NCBI GenBank assembly: GCA_027023115.1
Contig: JALVWZ010000114.1
Span: 1-13,987, forward strand
DNA from: Thermaceae bacterium
GTDB lineage: Bacteria > Deinococcota > Deinococci > Deinococcales > Marinithermaceae
Direction of reading: 5' to 3'
DNA: 13,987 bases
The position numbers were made by a program, and so were the translations under genes. Every line of letters starts with the position of its first letter. Position 1 is the stretch's first letter. Shown piece after piece: positions 1-6,566 of the stretch. The notes under the pieces are model-generated. The model was not told the origin of the DNA. It saw only the letters and a list, made by a program, of their open reading frames with translations, and made no database searches.

Positions 1-2
1 TA

Positions 3-383
3 CTCACCGAAGCGGAGCTGGTGGGCGAAGAGGTGCGCTACCTGGTGTTGGGGGTGGGCCTCAACTTTGCCGCGCCGCGCGTGGCCGGCGCGGCCGGTTT
101 GGCCGAGTTCGCAGACCGGGAGCGGGTGGGGGTGCTGGCCCGGTTCCTGGCCGCTTTCGAGCGCCTCTACGACAGTCTGCCGGAGCCGGTCGCGGTGCTG
201 GAAGCGTGGCGGGCCCGCAACGTCACGCTGGGGCGCGAGGTGCGCGTAGTCACGCCGGGCAAGGTCGTTGCCGGAATAGCCGAGGCGGTCGAGGCGGACG
301 GGGCGCTCGTCGTCAAGACGTCCAAGAGGAAGCGGGTTCGCGTTACCGCCGGTGACGTGGAGTTGATAGGAGGTTGGTCGTGA
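3..383 (+). CDS. birA: Biotin--[acetyl-CoA-carboxylase] ligase, C-terminal part (5' truncated)
   Basis: The reading frame is open from the window edge to the TGA at 381-383, giving 126 residues of a protein that begins upstream. The segment VLGVGLNF matches the conserved G-x-G-x-N strand of biotin-protein ligases. After it comes a helical stretch and a small beta-rich C-terminal domain ending in a glycine-aspartate-valine-glutamate turn (AGDVELIGG), as in BirA-type enzymes. The enzyme activates biotin with ATP and transfers biotinyl-AMP to the biotin carboxyl carrier protein lysine in the cytoplasm. The biotin- and ATP-binding motifs and any N-terminal DNA-binding domain lie outside the window, so whether it is also a repressor cannot be judged. 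The stop overlaps the next gene, bioY, by 4 nt, which supports the biotin assignment. Identification rests on the C-terminal pattern and on this neighbour. Confidence 0.85.
   Translation, partial: LTEAELVGEEVRYLVLGVGLNFAAPRVAGAAGLAEFADRERVGVLARFLAAFERLYDSLPEPVAVLEAWRARNVTLGREVRVVTPGKVVAGIAEAVEADGALVVKTSKRKRVRVTAGDVELIGGWS
368..373 (+). promoter_or_regulatory. Ribosome binding site that fixes the bioY start
   Basis: AGGAGG lies inside the end of birA. It is 6 nt before GTG 380 but directly abuts the alternative TTG at 374, so GTG 380 is the credible start. The resulting GTGA overlap suggests translational coupling of birA and bioY. Confidence 0.75.
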
Positions 384-1003
384 ACACTAGTACGTTGAGA
401 GCTGATGGCTACAGGACTTTTGCAACTTTGGTGCTCGAGCCCAGCACGCCCCTGCGGCGCGCCTTGCTGCTGGTTGGAGGAGCGCTGCTGGTAGCGTTGT
501 TGGCGCAGATTTCGGTGCGATTGCCCTTCACGCCGGTGCCGGTCAGCGGCCAGACCTTGGGGGTATTGCTGGCCGGCGCGGCGCTGGGCGGCTCGCGTGG
601 GTTCAGGTCAATGCTTTTGTATCTGGCGGCGGGCGTGGCCGGGTTGCCGGTCTTTGCCGGCGGCGGCGCTGGCTTGGGCTGGCTCTTGGGCCCTACTGGT
701 GGTTACCTGCTGGCATTCCCGCTGGCGGCCTGGCTGGTGGGTTACACGGTAGAGCGCTGGGCGGCGGACCGCCACCCACTCAGCTCGTTCGCGGCCATGC
801 TGGTTGCCAGTGCGCTCATCTATGCCGGCGGCCTGCTTGGTCTGGCCGTTTGGGGCGCGCTCGGCGGCCGGGCGCATGGCCTTGTGCAGCTCCTGGTGCT
901 GGGCGTTTACCCGTTCGTGGCCGGTGACCTTTTCAAGGCCGCCCTGGCGGCGGGCTTGTTGCCGGGCGCTTGGGGGCTGGCGAAGCGCTTTGGCAAACTA
1001 TAA
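380..1003 (+). CDS. bioY: BioY-family biotin transporter (ECF S component)
   Basis: This predicted integral membrane protein has 207 residues, the usual BioY length. After a hydrophilic N-terminus there are about six hydrophobic segments. Family motifs are visible: LPFTPVPVSGQTLGVLLAG near residues 50-70, then a small-residue-rich GLPVFAGGG segment and GPTGGYLLAFPLAAW. BioY binds biotin with high affinity. It works alone or with an ECF energising module (BioM/BioN or shared EcfAA'T), none of which is encoded here, so it either uses a shared module elsewhere or acts alone. Its start overlaps the stop of the biotin ligase gene, which makes a tight uptake-plus-attachment unit. The next gene follows after 15 nt. 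The start is GTG 380, chosen for its Shine-Dalgarno spacing. Confidence 0.93.
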   Translation: MNTSTLRADGYRTFATLVLEPSTPLRRALLLVGGALLVALLAQISVRLPFTPVPVSGQTLGVLLAGAALGGSRGFRSMLLYLAAGVAGLPVFAGGGAGLGWLLGPTGGYLLAFPLAAWLVGYTVERWAADRHPLSSFAAMLVASALIYAGGLLGLAVWGALGGRAHGLVQLLVLGVYPFVAGDLFKAALAAGLLPGAWGLAKRFGKL

Positions 1004-1018
1004 TCGGGAGGCGGGGAG

Positions 1019-1612
1019 ATGACGGTAGAGGTTCCCGAGGTCCAGATCAGCGAGCACGTCGAGCTGCCGGCGGCGCGGACGGCGCTGTTGGTGGTGGACA
1101 TGCAAAACGACTTCGTCCACCCCGAAGGCTCCCTCTTCGTCCCCGACGCTCCCAAGACCGTGCCCATCATTCGCAACCTGATAGAGCGGGCCCGAGAAGC
1201 GGGCGCGCGCGTCGTCTTTACCCAGGACTGGCACCAACCGGATGACCCCGAGTTTGCCATCTGGCCCCGCCACGCGGTAGCCGGTAGTTGGGGCGCCGAG
1301 GTGGTGGCCGAGCTGGAGCCGCTCCCGGGCGAAACCCGCATTCATAAACTGCGCTACGACGCCTTCTACGGCACGCCGCTGGAGCACCTTCTCCGCCTTT
1401 GGCGGATAGAGAAGGTGGTCGTGGTGGGCACGGTGGCCAACATTTGCGTGTTGCACACCGCCGGCTCGGCGGCGCTGCGCTGGTTCGAGGTGGTCCTGCC
1501 GGCCGACGGAGTGAGCGCCCTGACCCCCTTCGACATGCAGGCGGCGTTGCGACAGGTGGGTTTCCTTTACCACGGTAAGATTACTAATTCGCAGGGATTG
1601 GTATTCACTTAG
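1019..1612 (+). CDS. Nicotinamidase-type cysteine hydrolase (isochorismatase superfamily)
   Basis: This soluble protein has 197 residues and starts at ATG 1019, 7 nt after GGGAGG. It has the complete catalytic triad of the superfamily: D27 in VVDMQNDF, K110 in HKLRYDAF and C143 in VANICVLHTA. Residues D70, H72 and H85 in TQDWH and WPRHAVAG match the metal-binding positions that separate nicotinamidases/pyrazinamidases from plain isochorismatases. The likely reaction is hydrolysis of nicotinamide to nicotinate and ammonia, feeding NAD salvage. Substrate assignment in this superfamily from sequence alone is uncertain, so other amidase activity is possible. It is the third gene after birA and bioY with only a short gap, and a terminator follows its stop, so the three genes look like one cofactor-related transcription unit. 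Confidence 0.85.
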   Translation: MTVEVPEVQISEHVELPAARTALLVVDMQNDFVHPEGSLFVPDAPKTVPIIRNLIERAREAGARVVFTQDWHQPDDPEFAIWPRHAVAGSWGAEVVAELEPLPGETRIHKLRYDAFYGTPLEHLLRLWRIEKVVVVGTVANICVLHTAGSAALRWFEVVLPADGVSALTPFDMQAALRQVGFLYHGKITNSQGLVFT

Positions 1613-1624
1613 AGCGGCCGCATC

Positions 1625-1646
1625 GCGCGAAAGTATCGCGCTTTTT
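1625..1646 (+). terminator. Intrinsic terminator after the birA-bioY-nicotinamidase unit
   Basis: A perfect 6-bp GC-rich stem (GCGCGA at 1625-1630 pairing with TCGCGC at 1636-1641) with a 5-nt loop is followed at once by five T residues (1642-1646). It starts 12 nt after the TAG stop of the hydrolase gene and insulates it from the next promoter. Confidence 0.75.
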
Positions 1647-1658
1647 CGCTGCCGCGCT

Positions 1659-1687
1659 TTGACAACGTGGCCCGCAATGCGTACGAT
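1659..1687 (+). promoter_or_regulatory. Near-consensus sigma-70-type promoter of the TAXI-TRAP operon
   Basis: A perfect -35 TTGACA (1659-1664) and a -10 TACGAT (1682-1687) are separated by exactly 17 nt. Transcription should start near 1694, giving a leader of about 30 nt before ATG 1725. A GGAGG Shine-Dalgarno at 1713-1717 lies 7 nt before the ATG. No operator palindrome is evident, so expression may be strong and largely constitutive. Confidence 0.8.
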
Positions 1688-1724
1688 GTAAGCGGGAAAA
1701 CATGCAACGTATGGAGGTGGAAGT

Positions 1725-2696
1725 ATGAAGTTGAGAAAAGGTTTGTTGGCTCTGGCAGGACTGCTCGCGCTCGGCTTGGCGTTCGGGCAGGTCAAGCGTA
1801 TTTCGTTGGCTACCGGTGGCACCGGTGGCGTTTACTACCCGCTCGGCGGCGGCATCGCCCAGGTCTGGACCGACTACGTTCCCGGCGTAGAGGCCAGCGC
1901 CGAGGTGACCGGCGCCTCGGTCGAGAACGTTCGCCTGGTGGCGGGCGGCGAGGCCCAGGCGGCTTTGGGCACCAGCGGCGTGGTGGTGCAGGCCTACAAA
2001 GGCGAAGGCAAGTTCAAGGGCAGGGCGCAGCCCATCCTGGCCATCGGCGCCATGTACCCGAACGCCTGGCAGTTCGTGACCGTAGCCGACACCGGCATCA
2101 AGGCCATCCCCGACATCAAGGGCAAGCGCGTTTCCACCGGCGCTCCCGGGTCCGGTACCGCGGTGATGACCCGGGCCATCCTCAAGACCCTCGGTTACGT
2201 TCCGGGCAAGGACTTCAAGGAGTTCCGCCTTTCCTTCGCCGAGCAGGTTTCGGGCCTCAAAGACGGCACCATCGACGTCGGTTCCTGGTCGGTAGGCCTC
2301 GGCCCCGGTTCGCTGGTGGACCTCTCGACCACCCGTCACATGGTCCTGATCTGCATGACCCCCGAGGAGCAGGCCAAGGTTTCGGCGGAGAACCCCTACT
2401 ACAAGCCGTTCACCATCCCCGCCGGCACCTACAAGGGCCAGGACAAGGACTGCCTGACCGTTGGCACCCCCAACGTCCTCTTCGTGCGCGCCGATGAAGA
2501 CCCCGAGCTGGTTTACCAGCTCACCAAGGCTCTCTTCGAGCACGTGGACGAGCTCGGCAAGATTCACCCCGCCGGTAAGACGATCAGCCCCGAGTACGTA
2601 CTGAAGGCCACCCTCATTCCGCTGCACCCGGGTGCGATCAAGTACTACGAAGAGCTGGGTCTGAAGATTCCCGACAACCTCAAGCCGGCCAAGTAA
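1725..2696 (+). CDS. TAXI-family TRAP transporter solute-binding protein
   Basis: This is a secreted binding protein of 323 residues. Residues 1-21 form a signal peptide (basic MKLRK, hydrophobic core, cleavage likely after AFG, before Q22); there is no lipobox cysteine. The mature N-terminus carries the TAXI hallmark ISLATGGTGGVYYPLGGGIA, and a later STGAPGSGTAVMTR segment lines the ligand site in this family. The protein captures its substrate outside the membrane and delivers it to the fused permease encoded two genes downstream. Characterised TAXI proteins, including one from Thermus thermophilus, bind glutamate/glutamine-like ligands; whether this one does cannot be told from sequence. 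Only two cysteines occur, C210 and C243, both in the second half, and they could form a disulfide. It is the first gene of a three-gene operon. Confidence 0.94.
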   Translation: MKLRKGLLALAGLLALGLAFGQVKRISLATGGTGGVYYPLGGGIAQVWTDYVPGVEASAEVTGASVENVRLVAGGEAQAALGTSGVVVQAYKGEGKFKGRAQPILAIGAMYPNAWQFVTVADTGIKAIPDIKGKRVSTGAPGSGTAVMTRAILKTLGYVPGKDFKEFRLSFAEQVSGLKDGTIDVGSWSVGLGPGSLVDLSTTRHMVLICMTPEEQAKVSAENPYYKPFTIPAGTYKGQDKDCLTVGTPNVLFVRADEDPELVYQLTKALFEHVDELGKIHPAGKTISPEYVLKATLIPLHPGAIKYYEELGLKIPDNLKPAK

Positions 2697-2700
2697 GCGA

Positions 2701-3210
2701 ATGCAACGCAGGGTTCCCGCAATCCTCGTGGTGGTGGGGGCCCTGCTCTTTCTTGTTTGGGCGCTCCTCTGGCCAACCACGTTCTTGCGGGTAGACGTCG
2801 CGGGGGTTGGCCAGCTGCGGGTGCCCGTTCATGAGGGCGAGAAGGTCGAACTCACCTGGATCCACTCGGTTTCGGCCATTCCCGTACGCGAGGTGTTCGT
2901 CATCCGTGACGGTGAGCTGGTCTTGATGGAGACCCACAACCAGTGGTTTGCAGCCGGCCTTGGCGAGATTGCCGGTCGCGGGCGGACGGTTGCCGAAAAG
3001 AACCACGCGGTGGCGATAGTAGACATCAATGAGCCCTCCAACGGCCTGATTTTGCGTATTGGCAGCCCGGGGATCCACCACACCCTGATAGCGGGCGACT
3101 TCAAGTGCGACCTCTCCAAGCTGGCGCCCCACAAGCGGGCCCGCTTCGACGTGCTGAAAAAGCCGCGTATTTGGGGTTGGTGGGGGAAGCGCTGCCGTGG
3201 CGGGAGGTAA
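2701..3210 (+). CDS. DUF1850 protein of the TAXI-TRAP operon
   Basis: This 169-residue protein has one N-terminal hydrophobic segment (about residues 5-26), then a predicted extracytoplasmic beta-rich domain. The pattern W-I-H-S-V-S followed by P-V-R-E-V-F and then WFAAGLGE matches the DUF1850 signature. Members of this family are repeatedly found between TAXI binding-protein and fused-permease genes, so an accessory role at the membrane surface is inferred; the biochemical role is unknown. ATG 2701 lies 4 nt after the binding-protein stop and has no clear Shine-Dalgarno, so translation probably depends on ribosomes finishing the upstream gene. The final codons contain the GGGAGG that serves the permease gene. 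The C-terminus is basic and has two cysteines, in FKCDL and KRCRG. Confidence 0.85.
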   Translation: MQRRVPAILVVVGALLFLVWALLWPTTFLRVDVAGVGQLRVPVHEGEKVELTWIHSVSAIPVREVFVIRDGELVLMETHNQWFAAGLGEIAGRGRTVAEKNHAVAIVDINEPSNGLILRIGSPGIHHTLIAGDFKCDLSKLAPHKRARFDVLKKPRIWGWWGKRCRGGR

Positions 3211-3213
3211 GTC

Positions 3214-5208
3214 GTGAAGCGATGGTTGAGCAGCCTGGTAGCGCTGGTGGCGCTGCTCATGGTGGCGTTCCAGATATACACCGCTGGTTACGCCCCAATG
3301 ACGGCCATCTACCAGCGTTCGATACACCTAACGTTTATCCTGATCCTCCTCTTTCTGACGGTTCCAGTATCGGACCGCTGGCCTGCCTGGCTACGCTGGA
3401 CGGTCGACGGAGCCCTGATAGTCGCCAGTCTGGCCATGGGGGGGTATATCTACTTCAACTACAACGACATCATCGACCGCTTTGGCTGGTGGCAGCCCAG
3501 CGACATCTACATGGGCATCGTGGCGGTCATCCTGGTGCTCGAGGCCTCGCGCCGGGCCATTGGCTGGCCGATGACCATCATCGCCGCCCTCTTCATCGTC
3601 TACGCCTACGCTGGTCCGCACATGCCCGGGGTGCTGGCGCACAAGGGTTACAACACCGAAAGGTTGGTTAGCCAGCTCTACCTGACCACCGAGGGCATCT
3701 TTGGCGTGCCAATTGGCGTGGCGGCGACGTTCGTCTTCATCTTCATCCTCTTTGGCTCGCTTTTGGAGGCCACCGGCGCCGGCAAGTTCTTCATAGACCT
3801 GGCCTACGCCCTGGCCGGCAAGAGCCGCGGCGGCCCCGCCAAGGCGAGTGTGGTGGCCAGCGCTTTCATGGGCTCGCTTTCGGGCTCGGCCATAGCCAAC
3901 GTGGTCACCACCGGAGCTTTTACCATCCCGCTTATGAAGAAGCTCGGTTACCGCCCCGAGGAAGCGGCGGGCGTGGAGGCGGCGGCCAGCACCGGCGGCC
4001 AGATCATGCCGCCGATCATGGGCGCGGGCGCTTTCCTGATCGCCGAATACACCAAGACGCCCTATCTGACCATCGTCAAACTATCGATCGTCCCGGCTAT
4101 TTTGTACTTTTTGACGGTTTATCTATTCGTCGACCTGATCGCTGCCAAGCGCGGCATGAAGGGAATGCCGGCCGCAGAGCTGCCCTCGGCCCGCAAGGTG
4201 ATGCTCGAGGGCTGGCAGTATCTGATCCCCCTGTTCATCCTGGTCTATTACCTCTTCAAGGGCGTCAGCGCCATGAAGGTGGGCTTCATCGGCGTTCTCT
4301 CGATCATCCTGGCCAGCAACTTGCGCCCCAAGCCGGGGCCCAAGACCGGCCGTATGGTGCACGTGTTCCTGCACCTGTTGGCGATGGGTTACCTGCTCTA
4401 CATCGGCTTTCAGCCCAGCCGCGGCTTTGCCCTCTGGCAGTTTTACCTGGTTGTGGGGATGACCATCGCCAGCACCCTCAGCCCCTACAGCCCACTGAAC
4501 GTAGCGGAGTTCGCCCGCGGTCTGATTAGCGGGGCCAAGGCGGCCATCCCGGTCTCGGTGGCCACCGCGGCGGCCGGCATCGTCGTGGGCGTGGTGGGTC
4601 TGACCGGCGTGGGCCTCAAGTTCAGCCACCTGGTGGTGTCGGCCTCGGGCGGCCACCTGCTGCTGGCGCTCATCTTGGTGGCGCTGGCCAGCTTGGTACT
4701 GGGCATGGGGCTGCCGGTTACCGCTTCGTACATCGTGCTGGTGGTACTGGCCGGGCCGGCGCTGCAGGACCTGGGGGTGGCGCTGATAATCGCCCACTTG
4801 GTCGTTTTCTGGTACAGCCAGGACTCGAACGTGACCCCGCCGGTGGCGCTGGCGGCCTACGCCGCTTCGGGCCTGGCCGGAACCGATGCCATGCGGGCGG
4901 GCATGCAGGCCTGGAAGTTTGCCAAGGGGCTCTACCTGATTCCGCTTTTGATGGTCTATGCGCCGGGGATCATGTTCACCGGTGCGCCGGTGCATATCGC
5001 CATCGACCTGACCCGCGGTCTGCTCGGGCTGTGGTCGTTCGCGGCGGCGCTCGAGGGCTACATGTTCACGCTGGCCACGCCCTTCGAGCGGGTGCTGCTC
5101 CTCACCGCCGGCGTGGCCCTCTTCTGGCCGCTGCTGGCGGCAAACGGTGCCGGCTTCGCACTCTTGGCATTGGCGGTTCTGCTCAACCGACCGCGCGCCA
5201 AACGCTAA
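3214..5208 (+). CDS. TRAP transporter fused permease (TAXI type, 4TM-12TM)
   Basis: This 664-residue, very hydrophobic protein fuses the small (DctQ-like) and large (DctM-like) TRAP subunits, as is typical for TAXI systems. The N-terminal part (about residues 1-140) has roughly four membrane segments and the rest has many more. Conserved DctM features are GSLSGSAIANV at about 220-230, TTGAFTIPLMKKLGY just after it, TGGQIMPPIMGAGAF at about 260-274, and in the second repeat GMGLPVTASYIV from about 497 and DSNVTPPVALAAYA from about 537. It drives ion-coupled uptake of the ligand held by the binding protein encoded at 1725. The start is GTG 3214, 6 nt after GGAGG (3203-3207), with a 3-nt gap from the DUF1850 gene. 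It is the last gene of the operon. Confidence 0.95.
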   Translation: MKRWLSSLVALVALLMVAFQIYTAGYAPMTAIYQRSIHLTFILILLFLTVPVSDRWPAWLRWTVDGALIVASLAMGGYIYFNYNDIIDRFGWWQPSDIYMGIVAVILVLEASRRAIGWPMTIIAALFIVYAYAGPHMPGVLAHKGYNTERLVSQLYLTTEGIFGVPIGVAATFVFIFILFGSLLEATGAGKFFIDLAYALAGKSRGGPAKASVVASAFMGSLSGSAIANVVTTGAFTIPLMKKLGYRPEEAAGVEAAASTGGQIMPPIMGAGAFLIAEYTKTPYLTIVKLSIVPAILYFLTVYLFVDLIAAKRGMKGMPAAELPSARKVMLEGWQYLIPLFILVYYLFKGVSAMKVGFIGVLSIILASNLRPKPGPKTGRMVHVFLHLLAMGYLLYIGFQPSRGFALWQFYLVVGMTIASTLSPYSPLNVAEFARGLISGAKAAIPVSVATAAAGIVVGVVGLTGVGLKFSHLVVSASGGHLLLALILVALASLVLGMGLPVTASYIVLVVLAGPALQDLGVALIIAHLVVFWYSQDSNVTPPVALAAYAASGLAGTDAMRAGMQAWKFAKGLYLIPLLMVYAPGIMFTGAPVHIAIDLTRGLLGLWSFAAALEGYMFTLATPFERVLLLTAGVALFWPLLAANGAGFALLALAVLLNRPRAKR

Positions 5209-5220
5209 CGCCGCTTACCC

Positions 5221-5249
5221 AACCGGTCGGCCGTGGGTGCCGGCCGGTT
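5221..5249 (+). terminator. Strong hairpin after the TRAP permease gene, candidate terminator
   Basis: An 11-bp stem (5221-5231 with 5239-5249, one G-T wobble) encloses a 7-nt loop, starting 12 nt after the permease stop. No T run follows, so it may act as a Rho-type or stability element rather than a classic intrinsic terminator. It abuts the operator candidate of the next gene. Confidence 0.45.
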
Positions 5250-5268
5250 ACTGACTGACGGGTCAGTA
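5249..5268 (+). promoter_or_regulatory. Palindromic operator candidate before the MFS gene
   Basis: ACTGAC (5254-5259) and GTCAGT (5262-5267) form a perfect inverted repeat around GG. An overlapping alternative is TACTGAC (5249-5255) with GTCAGTA (5262-5268). It ends 4 nt before the -10 box and would block RNA polymerase if occupied. The size and symmetry resemble TetR-family operators, which often control exporters; no TetR-type gene is in the window. Confidence 0.55.
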
Positions 5269-5271
5269 TTC

Positions 5272-5277
5272 TAGTAT
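5272..5277 (+). promoter_or_regulatory. -10 box of the MFS gene, probably leaderless
   Basis: TAGTAT lies 9 nt before GTG 5287, so transcription would begin within a few bases of the start codon. There is no Shine-Dalgarno sequence, and the -35 region is poor (TTACTG or TACTGA at 17-18 nt). Confidence 0.5.
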
Positions 5278-5286
5278 GCTGAGCGG

Positions 5287-6471
5287 GTGCCGGCGCTCGA
5301 GCTGCTCCGCGACCCCCACTACCGAAACTACTGGCTCAGTCTCTTCATCAGCCAGTTGGGCACCTGGATGCAGTCGGCGGCGCAGGCCTGGTTGGTAATC
5401 CAGCTGACCGGCTCCGCGGAACGGCTGGGTTTGGTGGTGGCCTTGCAGTTCGCGCCTTCGTTGCTATTCAGCCTGCCGGCGGGCGTGCTCGCCGACCGGG
5501 TGCCGCGGCGCACGCTCCTGCGGGTCACCCAGTCCACCATGGCGGCGCTGGCGTTGGCGATGGCCGGGCTCATCTTCGCGGGGGCGATCAGCTATGGCTG
5601 GATCCTGGTGTTCGCCACCCTCTACGGCCTGGCCAACGTCTTCGACCTGCCGACGCGGCAGGCCTTCACGGTAGAACTCGCCACCCGCGAGCGTTACCCA
5701 GGCGCCATTGCCCTTAACTCGTTCAGCTTCAACGTGGCGCGGTTGGCCGGCCCGGCGGTGGCCGGCTTGCTCATCGCCCGTTTAGGCATGGGCTGGGCGT
5801 TCGCGGTCAACGGCCTCTCCTTCTTGCCGATGCTGCTTTTTCTCAGCTTCGTACCGCGCGGGCTGGCGGCGGCCGGTGGCCGCCACGACTGGCGGTTGCA
5901 GCTGCGCGAGGGCCTGGGCTACGTTCGCCGCAGCCCCGAGGTGCTGGGAGTAATCGTTCTGATATTTCTCGTGGGAACCTTTGTAATCAACTCGCAGACC
6001 CTGGTGCCGGCCTACTCGCGGCTGGTCCTTGGTTTGGATGCCGAGGGCTACGGCGCCGTCATGAGCGCCATGGGCGCCGGCGCACTGCTGGGTGCGTTCG
6101 GACAGGCGCTAATCGGTAGTTTTTCTCCCCGACGGATAGACCTGGGGGTGCTCATTCTGGCCGCCTCCTACCTGGCGCTGGCGGCGCCGCTGGGAACCTG
6201 GGCGGTGGCGCTGGTGATGGGCTTTGCCGGTTTTGGCACCGTGCTCACCTTGGTGAGCACCAACACCCTGATCCAAACCGCCGTTCCCGACGAGCTGCGC
6301 GGGCGCGTGATTTCCATCTACATGCTGGCGCTTTTGGGTTCGGGGCCGCCCGGCGCTTACCTGACCGGCTGGCTGATAGACGCCCTTGGCGGTCGCGCCG
6401 CCGCCGGGCTCTTGGGTTTGGCGGCTCTGGCGGCCTGGGTGGTTGTCAAGTGGCGTTTCCGAGGCAGGTAG
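5287..6471 (+). CDS. MFS transporter, exporter-like (EntS/MFS_3 type)
   Basis: This polytopic membrane protein of 394 residues has about twelve hydrophobic segments in two halves. The N-terminus (LLRDPHYRNYWLSLFISQLGTWMQ) is characteristic of MFS_3-type efflux proteins such as the enterobactin exporter EntS and related drug exporters. Motif A, GVLADRVPRR, is at residues 66-75 between the second and third segments, and a second-half equivalent with DELRGRVISIY occurs near residues 335-350. It probably uses proton-coupled antiport to expel a small molecule; the substrate cannot be inferred. It is transcribed alone, with a hairpin before it and a convergent gene after it. GTG 5287 is the chosen start because a -10 box precedes it at leaderless spacing and no Shine-Dalgarno is present. 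The adjacent palindrome suggests repression relieved by a ligand. Confidence 0.9.
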   Translation: MPALELLRDPHYRNYWLSLFISQLGTWMQSAAQAWLVIQLTGSAERLGLVVALQFAPSLLFSLPAGVLADRVPRRTLLRVTQSTMAALALAMAGLIFAGAISYGWILVFATLYGLANVFDLPTRQAFTVELATRERYPGAIALNSFSFNVARLAGPAVAGLLIARLGMGWAFAVNGLSFLPMLLFLSFVPRGLAAAGGRHDWRLQLREGLGYVRRSPEVLGVIVLIFLVGTFVINSQTLVPAYSRLVLGLDAEGYGAVMSAMGAGALLGAFGQALIGSFSPRRIDLGVLILAASYLALAAPLGTWAVALVMGFAGFGTVLTLVSTNTLIQTAVPDELRGRVISIYMLALLGSGPPGAYLTGWLIDALGGRAAAGLLGLAALAAWVVVKWRFRGR

Positions 6472-6530
6472 GGCAGATTAGCCGGGCCTGGTGGTTTCGT
6501 TGCGGCGGCGTATTCGTCAGGCAAGGAATG

Positions 6531-6566
6531 AAAAGGCGCGCAAAGAGAACCACCATCCCGCGCCTT
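6531..6566 (-). terminator. Terminator hairpin at the end of the wecB gene
   Basis: AAGGCGCG (6533-6540) and CGCGCCTT (6559-6566) are perfect 8-bp inverted repeats around an 18-nt loop. Read on the minus strand, the stem starts within the wecB stop codon and the transcript runs into TTTT (complement of 6531-6534), partly inside the stem. The loop is long for an intrinsic terminator. It may also stop transcription coming from the convergent MFS gene, although only two T residues follow on that strand. Confidence 0.5.

Noticed and set aside
1605..2780. A 391-codon open frame on the minus strand across the TAXI gene
   Set aside because: It lies antisense to a clear signal-peptide-bearing TAXI protein. 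Its product is low in complexity with no family pattern, and it results from GC-rich codon bias.
4123..4995. A 290-codon minus-strand frame inside the TRAP permease gene
   Set aside because: The product is rich in H, Q, R and G with no hydrophobic core, typical of an antisense shadow of a membrane protein gene.
6472..6564. Small gene in the gap after the MFS gene
   Set aside because: The open frame there continues antisense into wecB and gives an Arg/Pro-rich product. Only the terminator hairpin is supported in this 93-bp gap.
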